From assembly GCA_002421865.1 (NCBI GenBank), contig DISE01000044.1:1-12727 (forward strand): 12,727 nt of DNA, read 5' to 3'. A program made the translations under genes and the position numbers. Positions 7,593 through 12,727 of this stretch are shown piece after piece (the stretch's first letter is position 1; each line of letters opens with the position of its first letter). Source of the DNA: Castellaniella sp. UBA6218. Lineage in GTDB: Bacteria; Pseudomonadota; Gammaproteobacteria; Burkholderiales; Burkholderiaceae_B. The notes under the pieces were generated by a model. The model was not told the origin of the DNA and ran no database searches. It was given only the letters and a program-made list of their open reading frames with translations.

Positions 7593-7619
7593 GACGCACC
7601 GGTCCCCGCCGAAAGGATC

Positions 7620-8696
7620 TCACGGCTGCGCCTCGCGGCCCATCAATCGGCGCCAGACCCAGGCAAGGCCCGCCATGCGGTCACCGGGCGCGGGCATGCG
7701 TGTGATCTCGGGGGCCGCGATCCAGCGGCCCTCCGCGTCCCGGCCGGCGATGTCATAGCGAAAGAAATAGTCCGGCTCCAGACCCATCCGCAAATCCGAC
7801 AGGATCAGCCGCTGCGCGCCGTCCTCGCGCTGACGCGCCCGCACACCGACGAAACCGTGCGTGAACCAGAGCAGGCGCCGCAGCTCCGGCGTGGCCGTCG
7901 CCGTCAACTGCGCCAGCGCACGGGTGTCGCTGGGCCGGAAAGTGAATCGCATCCTTCCGCGATCGGCGATCAGCGAACGGTCACCGATCCAATAGCCATC
8001 CGGCGCCATTGCGACCACGCGCCATGACAGCGTATTGAGCGGCAGCGGCGTGGAAAAACGGGGCGCATCCCGCAACCCCATGGTCGCCAGACTTTGTTCC
8101 GCCAGGCGATCCACCCGGTATTTGGCCGCCACGCTCCAGGCCAGGTAGAGCGAACTGATGGACAAGCCGATCACCAGCCACCGGCGCGCCGACCGGCTCC
8201 GCCGCACGGTCTCCGGGCCGTCGTCGGCACGGCCAGGGGACAGCTTCCAGGCCAGGAGCACGCCGGACAGCAAAGGCAGCGTGTACACGGGATCGATGAT
8301 GAAGATCGACGACCACATCACGGGCGGCATGGGCAGCGGCCAAAGCAGCTGCGTGCCGTAGACCGTGAAGGCATCGAGCAAAGGATGCGTCAACAAGGCC
8401 AGCCAGATCGCCCACAGCCAGCGCCGGGGGGATTCCCCGACCAGGGCGCTCCGCCATCTCAGCCACCGCCACAGCAGCCATCCGGCCACTGTCAGCACCA
8501 GCAAGGAATGCGACGGACCGCGATGCCACGTCACCTGGGTGACGGCATCGCTGCCCGCAAGACCGAACCAGAGCACATCCAGATCGGGCACCGTCCCCAG
8601 GATGCCGCCCGCGACCAGCGCGACGCGTCGGTGACTGGCGGGCACCGCCAGCGCGGCCACGCTGCTGCCCAGGACGACTTGCGTCAGAGAGTCCAT
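7620..8696 (-). CDS. YdjM/DUF457-family membrane-bound metal-dependent hydrolase
   Basis: A 358-residue inner-membrane protein starting MDSLTQVVLGSSVAALAV, the typical MD-x-[L/I]-T-[Q/H] opening of the YdjM/DUF457 family. Conserved polar residues sit in or near membrane segments: P-D-L-D (D38, D40), H-R-G-P-S-H-S (H58, H63), and T-H-P-L-L-D-A-F-T-V-Y-G-T (H104, D108). These probably bind a metal. Several hydrophobic helices occupy about 1-225, with one more near the end of that part. About 225-358 is a soluble C-terminal region with FTFRPSDTR and YFFRYDIAGRDAEGRW, as in the longer family members. The substrate is unknown, and the hydrolase name rests only on family annotation. The ATG has GGAG 6 nt upstream on the minus strand. 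It lies 67 nt downstream of metC on the same strand and may be co-transcribed. Confidence 0.88.
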   Translation of the reverse strand: MDSLTQVVLGSSVAALAVPASHRRVALVAGGILGTVPDLDVLWFGLAGSDAVTQVTWHRGPSHSLLVLTVAGWLLWRWLRWRSALVGESPRRWLWAIWLALLTHPLLDAFTVYGTQLLWPLPMPPVMWSSIFIIDPVYTLPLLSGVLLAWKLSPGRADDGPETVRRSRSARRWLVIGLSISSLYLAWSVAAKYRVDRLAEQSLATMGLRDAPRFSTPLPLNTLSWRVVAMAPDGYWIGDRSLIADRGRMRFTFRPSDTRALAQLTATATPELRRLLWFTHGFVGVRARQREDGAQRLILSDLRMGLEPDYFFRYDIAGRDAEGRWIAAPEITRMPAPGDRMAGLAWVWRRLMGREAQP

Positions 8697-8763
8697 CTCG
8701 CGCTCCGGACAGGCCGGCGCGGCGGCGTGGCCACCGGCGGCGGCAAGGGGCGGAACCGGCGCT

Positions 8764-9981
8764 TCAACCGCGCGCCGCCTCGAACGCCTGCGCCAGATCC
8801 GCGATCAGGTCGGCCGGATCCTCCAGGCCAATGTGCAGGCGCAGCACCGTGCCCTTGCGCATGCGCTCGTCGGCCACGGACGTCCAGTAGCCGTGCGAGG
8901 CCAGGGCGGAGGGCTCGACCTGCGTGACCAGGCTTTCATAACCGCCCCAGGAATACCCGATTCCGAACAGGCGCAGGCCATCGATCAGGCGGCGCACCTG
9001 GGCGCCATCGAAGTCCACGGCCACGGACAGCAGACCGTTGGACCCCGTCGCGTCGCGCCGCCAAAGCGCATGGCCCGCATCATCCGGCCAGGCGGGGAAG
9101 AAGATGCGCGACACCTGGGGCTGGGCGTCGAGCCAGCGGCAGACCTCCAGGGCGTGTTCCGCGCAGGCGCGCAGGCGCACGCCCAGGGTGCGGGCCCCGC
9201 GCAAGGCCAGCCAGGCGTCGTCGGCGCTGACGGTATTGCCCAGGGCGTAATGTGTTTCGTGCAGCCGGTCGATCAGCGCCGGATCGCTGGACACGGCCGC
9301 GCCCAGCATCAGGTCCGAATGCCCGCCGACGTACTTGGTGGCCGCGATCACCGACACATCGGCCCCCAGTCCCAAAGGCCGGTAGATGTAGCCCGAGCCC
9401 CAGGTATTGTCCGCCACCACGGTCAGGCCGTGCTCGTGCGCCCAGCGCGCCAGGGCGGGCAGATCCAGCATTTCCATCAGCAGCGAGCCCGGGGATTCCA
9501 GGTACAGCACCCGGGTTTCGGGCCGCAAGGCGGCCTGTAGGCTGGCGAGATCGCCACGCACGAAGTCCATGGACACGCCCATGCGTGTCAGGACGGTCTT
9601 GTGCAGGTAACGCACCGGCCCGTACACGCTGTCCACGACCAGGGCGTGATCACCCTGGCTCAGCAGCGCCAGCAGCGCCATGCTGATCGCCGCCATGCCG
9701 GACGGCGCCAGGAAAGCCCGGTCTCCGCCCTCCAGCCGGCACAGCAGGGTCTCCAGGGCTTCGTGGGTCTGCAGGCCGACCCGGCCATAGGTGGGCACGC
9801 GCTCGCCGCGCTGCTTGGCCGCCTGTGCGCGGTCAAGCACGTCCATCGAGGCGAAACGAACCGTGCTGGTGCGATACGAGGGCAAGGCCACCGGCCCGGC
9901 GCCGGTGACGGGATCCAGGGGGGCCTGGCCGATGTGCTGCAGCAAGGTGTCGGTGCGGTCGGAATCGTGTGTAGTCATCAT
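8764..9981 (-). CDS. metC: Cystathionine beta-lyase
   Basis: A 405-residue PLP enzyme of the Cys/Met metabolism fold. It cleaves cystathionine to homocysteine, pyruvate and ammonia in methionine synthesis, and such enzymes can also act on cystine. MetC-specific blocks are PTYGRVGLQTHEALE, VLYLESPGSLLMEM, ADNTWGSGYIYRPL, ATKYVGGHSDLMLG (PLP-binding lysine K216), RGARTLGVRLR, GYSWGGYESL and LRLHIGLEDPADLIADL. These distinguish it from MetB/CGL types, which lack the YSWGGYESL form. The chosen ATG at 9981 overlaps the stop of the upstream hydrolase gene as ATGA, so translation is probably coupled. A second ATG at 9978 and an in-frame GTG at 9990 are alternatives. No strong Shine-Dalgarno is present. 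It is the middle gene of a probable three-gene minus-strand operon. Confidence 0.94.
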   Translation of the reverse strand: MMTTHDSDRTDTLLQHIGQAPLDPVTGAGPVALPSYRTSTVRFASMDVLDRAQAAKQRGERVPTYGRVGLQTHEALETLLCRLEGGDRAFLAPSGMAAISMALLALLSQGDHALVVDSVYGPVRYLHKTVLTRMGVSMDFVRGDLASLQAALRPETRVLYLESPGSLLMEMLDLPALARWAHEHGLTVVADNTWGSGYIYRPLGLGADVSVIAATKYVGGHSDLMLGAAVSSDPALIDRLHETHYALGNTVSADDAWLALRGARTLGVRLRACAEHALEVCRWLDAQPQVSRIFFPAWPDDAGHALWRRDATGSNGLLSVAVDFDGAQVRRLIDGLRLFGIGYSWGGYESLVTQVEPSALASHGYWTSVADERMRKGTVLRLHIGLEDPADLIADLAQAFEAARG

Positions 9982-11072
9982 GGTTGCCACTGAGGTCTTT
10001 TTGTCTCGAACCGGTACACCCCGTCCTCGCCGAGGATGCGCCGCAGGGATCCCTGGAAGTATAGGGCGTGCAGGTGGGCGATGGATTCGCCCATGGCGAA
10101 GGACAGCTGGTGCAGATCGAGCTTGCGACGGAACAGCACCGGCAGCAGGTCGTGGGCGCTGCGCGGTTGCTCGCAGGCGGCCAGGACTTCGGCCAGGCGC
10201 TCGGCATGGTGCGTCCGCTGCTGGGCGATGCGCCGGTGCAGGCCCCGGAAAGGCCGGCCGTGGGACGGCAGCACCAGGACGCCCTCGGGCAGACCGTCAT
10301 AGGCGGACAGCGAATCCAGGTACAGGCGCAGGGGATCGGCTTCAGGCTCCAGGTCGAACACACTGACGTTGGTGGAGATGCGCGGCAGCACCATGTCGCC
10401 CGAGATCAGCGTGTCCAGGTCGGGGCACCACAGCGAGACATGCTCGGGCGCGTGGCCGTGGCCGACAATGATCCGCCAGGCGTGTCCGCCGATGCCGACT
10501 TCCTGGCCGTGCATGAGACGGTGGAACCGGGGCGGTACGTCGGGCACCAGGCGGGTGTAGTAATCATGGCGGGCCCGGATCATGTCCTGCGCCTGCGGGT
10601 CGACCAGGCCGTGACGGGCGAAATGCCGCACCGCGGCGTCGCCGGCCGGGCCGCTGCCCTCGATCGAGGAATCCCGCACGGAAGACCCCGCCCACAGCCG
10701 GGCCAGCGCGTAGTCCGTCATGGACATCCACAACGGCGCCTGCCAGCGTGCGCACAGCCAGTGGGCCAGGCCGACATGGTCCGGATGCATGTGCGTGACC
10801 AGCACGCGCAGCACCGGCAAGCCGTCCAGCGCCTGGTCGAACACGGCTTCCCAACAGTCACGGACCTCGGTCCGGTCGATGCCGCAATCGACCACCGTCC
10901 AGCCTTCGCGACCATCGACGCGATCGCGCAACAGCCACAGGTTGATATGGTCCAGGGCAAAGGGCAGCGGCATGCGGATCCAGCGCACGCCGGCCGCCAC
11001 CTCGTGCGCCCGGCCCGTTTCGGGCAACGTGTCGCCCCAGGGATATTCCAGCTCCTTTTCCAGCGGATTCAT
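9978..11072 (-). CDS. Metallo-beta-lactamase-fold hydrolase
   Basis: A 364-residue MBL-fold protein with all metal-site motifs: T-H-M-H-P-D-H (H94, H96, D98, H99), G-H-G-H-A-P-E-H (H207/H211), S-G-D (D226) and P-S-H-G (H271). After the fold, about 275-364 forms a helical, winged-helix-like C-terminal region (HHAERLAEVLAACEQPRSAHDLLPVLF), as in LACTB2-type or glyoxalase-II-like hydrolases of this group. A di-zinc-dependent hydrolase of an ester or thioester is the expected chemistry; the substrate is not known. There is no signal peptide, so it is cytosolic. The ATG at 11072 has GGAG 7 nt upstream. Its stop overlaps the metC start by 4 nt. It is divergent from liuR across a region with a LiuR-type palindrome, so a role in acyl-CoA thioester or leucine metabolism is possible but only inferred. 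Confidence 0.9.
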   Translation of the reverse strand: MNPLEKELEYPWGDTLPETGRAHEVAAGVRWIRMPLPFALDHINLWLLRDRVDGREGWTVVDCGIDRTEVRDCWEAVFDQALDGLPVLRVLVTHMHPDHVGLAHWLCARWQAPLWMSMTDYALARLWAGSSVRDSSIEGSGPAGDAAVRHFARHGLVDPQAQDMIRARHDYYTRLVPDVPPRFHRLMHGQEVGIGGHAWRIIVGHGHAPEHVSLWCPDLDTLISGDMVLPRISTNVSVFDLEPEADPLRLYLDSLSAYDGLPEGVLVLPSHGRPFRGLHRRIAQQRTHHAERLAEVLAACEQPRSAHDLLPVLFRRKLDLHQLSFAMGESIAHLHALYFQGSLRRILGEDGVYRFETKRPQWQP

Positions 11073-11100
11073 GCCGTGTCTCCATGAAGATGCGGGTTTT

Positions 11101-11120
11101 CTCTGATCATTATGTCAGAG
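11101..11120. repeat. Inverted repeat CTCTGA-N8-TCAGAG in the divergent promoter region
   Basis: Perfect 6-bp arms (11101-11106 and 11115-11120) flank TCATTATG, which holds the minus-strand -10 candidate. A run of six T follows on the plus strand, so it looks like a small terminator, but no plus-strand gene ends here. It is better read as a possible operator or chance palindrome. Confidence 0.4.
11109..11117 (-). promoter_or_regulatory. Extended -10 for the hydrolase-metC operon
   Basis: The minus strand reads TGACATAAT: a TGn extension followed by CATAAT (5/6 to TATAAT). It lies about 37 nt before the hydrolase ATG, giving a leader of about 30 nt. No good -35 hexamer is found 16-18 nt upstream; that position falls inside the palindrome at 11128-11143. 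An extended -10 promoter with a weak -35, often activator- or repressor-dependent, fits. Confidence 0.5.
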
Positions 11121-11127
11121 TTTTTTC

Positions 11128-11143
11128 TTTACGTTGACGTAAA
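11128..11143. promoter_or_regulatory. LiuR-type operator palindrome
   Basis: TTTACGTTGACGTAAA is a perfect 7-bp inverted repeat around a central TG. It matches my recollection of LiuR operators in proteobacteria, which have TTTACG or TTGACG arms around a short centre. A further half-site follows at 11143-11148, making ACGTAA a tandem direct repeat (11137-11148). It lies upstream of liuR and overlaps the -35 regions of both divergent promoters, so it can serve autoregulation, liuA control and possibly the hydrolase-metC operon. Confidence 0.7.
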
Positions 11144-11156
11144 CGTAATACATAAT
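11128..11156 (+). promoter_or_regulatory. Probable liuR-liuA promoter
   Basis: TTTACG (11128-11133, 4/6 to the -35 consensus), a 17-nt spacer and CATAAT (11151-11156, 5/6 to the -10 consensus) point to transcription starting near 11163. That leaves a leader of about 36 nt before the liuR ATG. The -35 and spacer are covered by the palindrome, as expected for a MerR-family-controlled promoter. The surrounding AT-richness contrasts with the GC-rich flanks. Confidence 0.55.
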
Positions 11157-11198
11157 GGAAGCTGATTCCGCACCCCTGTTTCAGGCCCCGCCGACCCC

Positions 11199-11585
11199 AT
11201 GAGCCAAGCCACCTGGACGATTTCCGAGCTCGCCCGCGAATTCGGCGTCACGCCGCGCACGATCCGCTTCTATGAGGATCAGGGCATCGTCAGCCCGGCG
11301 CGCGAGGGCCGCAACCGCGTCTACGCGCCGCGCGACCGCACGCGGCTCAAGCTCGCCCTGCGCGGGCGGCGCCTGGGACTGCAACTGTCCGAAATCGTCA
11401 CCCTGATCGATCTGTACGACCAGGATGGCGCCAGCAGCGAGGCGCAGTTGCGGCATTACGCCGAGGTCCTCGCCAGCCACCGTGAAAAACTCGAACAGCA
11501 GCGGCGCGACCTGGACGAGACCCTGAAAGAAATCCGCCGCCAGCAGGCCGATTGCGAGGCACTGCTGCTGGCACGACATTCCTAG
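11199..11585 (+). CDS. liuR: MerR-family regulator of leucine/isovalerate degradation
   Basis: A 128-residue MerR-type transcription factor. Residues about 7-45 form the winged helix-turn-helix (TISELAREFGVTPRTIRFYEDQG, then the wing RNRVYAPRDR). Residues about 46-80 are the rest of the DNA-binding domain (LGLQLSEIVTLIDLYD). A coiled-coil dimerisation helix runs at about 82-122 (LASHREKLEQQRRDLDETLK). There is only one cysteine and no metal-binding loop, so it is not a metal sensor such as CueR or ZntR. The gene lies directly upstream of liuA with a 10-nt gap, which marks it as LiuR, the regulator of branched-chain amino acid degradation operons. It probably binds the palindrome upstream of itself. 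The effector is unknown from sequence; an intermediate acyl-CoA is a reasonable guess. The Shine-Dalgarno is weak. Confidence 0.88.
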   Translation: MSQATWTISELAREFGVTPRTIRFYEDQGIVSPAREGRNRVYAPRDRTRLKLALRGRRLGLQLSEIVTLIDLYDQDGASSEAQLRHYAEVLASHREKLEQQRRDLDETLKEIRRQQADCEALLLARHS

Positions 11586-11595
11586 GAGACCCCTC

Positions 11596-12727
11596 ATGAA
11601 TCTGCCCGGCCTGAACTTCGACCTCGGATCCGACCTCGACATGCTGCGCGAGGCGGTCCGCGACTTCGCCCAAGCCGAAATCGCCCCGCGCGCGGCCGCC
11701 ACCGACCGCGACGACCAGTTCCCCATGGACCTGTGGCGCAAATTCGGCGACCTGGGCCTGCTGGGCGTGACCGTGGCCGAAACCTACGGCGGGGCCAACC
11801 TGGGTTACCTGGCGCACATGATCGCCATGGAAGAAATCTCGCGCGCCAGCGCATCCATCGCCTTGTCCTATGGCGCGCACTCCAATCTGTGCGTCAACCA
11901 GATCCACCGCAACGGCACCGAAGCCCAGAAACAGAAATACCTGCCCGGCCTGATCTCGGGCGAACGGATCGGCGCGCTGGCCATGAGCGAGCCCGGCGCC
12001 GGCTCCGACGTCGTCAGCATGCGGCTGCGCGCCGAGAAACGCGGCGACCGCTACGTGCTCAACGGCACCAAGATGTGGATCACCAACGGGCCGGACGCCG
12101 ACACCCTGGTGGTCTACGCCAAAACCAATCCGGAGGCCCACCAGCGCGGCATCACCGCCTTTATCGTCGAAAAGACCTTTCCGGGTTTCTCCGTGGCGCA
12201 GAAGCTCGACAAGCTGGGCATGCGCGGTTCGCACACCGGCGAACTGGTGTTCCAGGACTGCGAAGTGCCGGCCGAGAACGTGCTGGGCGAGGTCGACGGC
12301 GGGGTCCGGGTGCTGATGAGCGGTCTGGACTACGAGCGCGCCGTGCTGGCGGCCGGCCCCCTGGGCATCATGCAGGCGGTCATGGATGTGGTCGTGCCCT
12401 ACGTGCACGAGCGCAAGCAGTTCGGCCAGGCCATCGGCGAATTCCAGCTCATCCAGGGCAAGCTGGCCGACCTGTACACCACCTTGCAGGCCTGCCGCGC
12501 CTATTGCTACGCGGTCGGCAAGAACCTGGACAGCCTGGGCGCCGGCCACGTGCGCCAGGTGCGCAAGGACTGCGCCGGCGTGATCCTGTACTGCGCCGAA
12601 AAAGCCACCTGGATGGCGGGCGAGGGCATCCAGATCCTGGGCGGCAACGGTTACATCAACGACTACCCCACCGGCCGTCTGTGGCGCGACGCCAAGCTCT
12701 ATGAAATCGGCGCCGGCACCAGCGAGA
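11596..12727 (+). CDS. liuA: Isovaleryl-CoA dehydrogenase, 3' end cut by window edge
   Basis: The first 377 codons plus one base of an acyl-CoA dehydrogenase; about 12-15 residues are missing at the C-terminus by comparison with the usual length near 390. The enzyme oxidises isovaleryl-CoA to 3-methylcrotonyl-CoA using FAD in leucine degradation. ACAD signature 1 is GALAMSEPGAGSD at about 126-138; signature 2 is near Q346 (QILGGNGYINDYPTGRLWRD). The catalytic base E247 lies in SGLDYERAVLA, the IVD position. The C-terminal site where other ACADs carry their catalytic Glu reads IGAGTSE, as in IVD. These two features separate it from short-, medium- and long-chain ACADs. The ATG has AGGAGA 6 nt upstream. 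It is 10 nt after liuR and is expected to lead a liu operon continuing off the right edge. Confidence 0.95.
   Translation, partial: MNLPGLNFDLGSDLDMLREAVRDFAQAEIAPRAAATDRDDQFPMDLWRKFGDLGLLGVTVAETYGGANLGYLAHMIAMEEISRASASIALSYGAHSNLCVNQIHRNGTEAQKQKYLPGLISGERIGALAMSEPGAGSDVVSMRLRAEKRGDRYVLNGTKMWITNGPDADTLVVYAKTNPEAHQRGITAFIVEKTFPGFSVAQKLDKLGMRGSHTGELVFQDCEVPAENVLGEVDGGVRVLMSGLDYERAVLAAGPLGIMQAVMDVVVPYVHERKQFGQAIGEFQLIQGKLADLYTTLQACRAYCYAVGKNLDSLGAGHVRQVRKDCAGVILYCAEKATWMAGEGIQILGGNGYINDYPTGRLWRDAKLYEIGAGTSE

Noticed and set aside
7593..7619. Terminator between dsbA and the convergent YdjM-like gene
   Set aside because: The 27-nt gap shows no convincing stem-loop with a T run on either strand; termination may be Rho-dependent.
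11101..11126. Hairpin plus T run as a rho-independent terminator
   Set aside because: The stem is only 6 bp and not GC-rich, and no plus-strand gene ends just upstream. It lies in a divergent promoter region, so an operator reading is preferred.
11398..12549. A 383-codon open frame antisense to liuR and liuA
   Set aside because: It overlaps the conserved acyl-CoA dehydrogenase coding sequence and has no recognisable domain or ribosome site.

Overview
The window is GC-rich DNA (roughly two thirds G+C or more by eye), gene-dense, with mostly short intergenic gaps. Gene content and order (argS, a SPOR-domain gene, dsbA; a MerR-type liuR followed by liuA) suggest a betaproteobacterium of the order Burkholderiales, probably Alcaligenaceae (Bordetella/Achromobacter/Castellaniella-like). 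This placement is inferred from gene content, not from a search. I see no tRNA, rRNA, CRISPR array, IS element or phage gene.

Region 1 (1-661, minus strand): a DUF1840 protein and, after a 43-nt gap, a downstream unknown protein that runs off the left edge.

Region 2 (755-4522, plus): one very large gene, the most unusual content of the window. It encodes an exported RHS/YD-repeat protein of 1255 residues. In order it carries a signal peptide, a DUF6531-like N-terminal block, about twelve YD-type repeats, a diverged RHS core ending in DPLGL, and a C-terminal lipase domain of the DUF2235/Tle1 phospholipase type with GYSRG, FDT and GAHADIGGG motifs. It has no PAAR domain and no adjacent VgrG or immunity gene.

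Region 3 (4564-7592, plus): argS, a FtsN-like SPOR protein and dsbA, closely spaced and probably co-transcribed. They cover arginyl-tRNA charging, cell-envelope/septal peptidoglycan binding, and periplasmic disulfide formation.

Region 4 (11072-7620, minus): a metallo-beta-lactamase-fold hydrolase, then metC (cystathionine beta-lyase, sharing a 4-nt ATGA overlap), then a YdjM/DUF457 membrane protein. This set converges on dsbA with a 27-nt gap.

Region 5 (11073-12727): an AT-rich divergent control region with a 16-bp perfect palindrome resembling LiuR operators, then liuR and liuA (isovaleryl-CoA dehydrogenase, leucine degradation, cut at the right edge after 377 codons). The palindrome lies where it could control both liuR-liuA and the divergent hydrolase-metC operon. 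That would link leucine catabolism to sulfur amino acid metabolism; this is inference.
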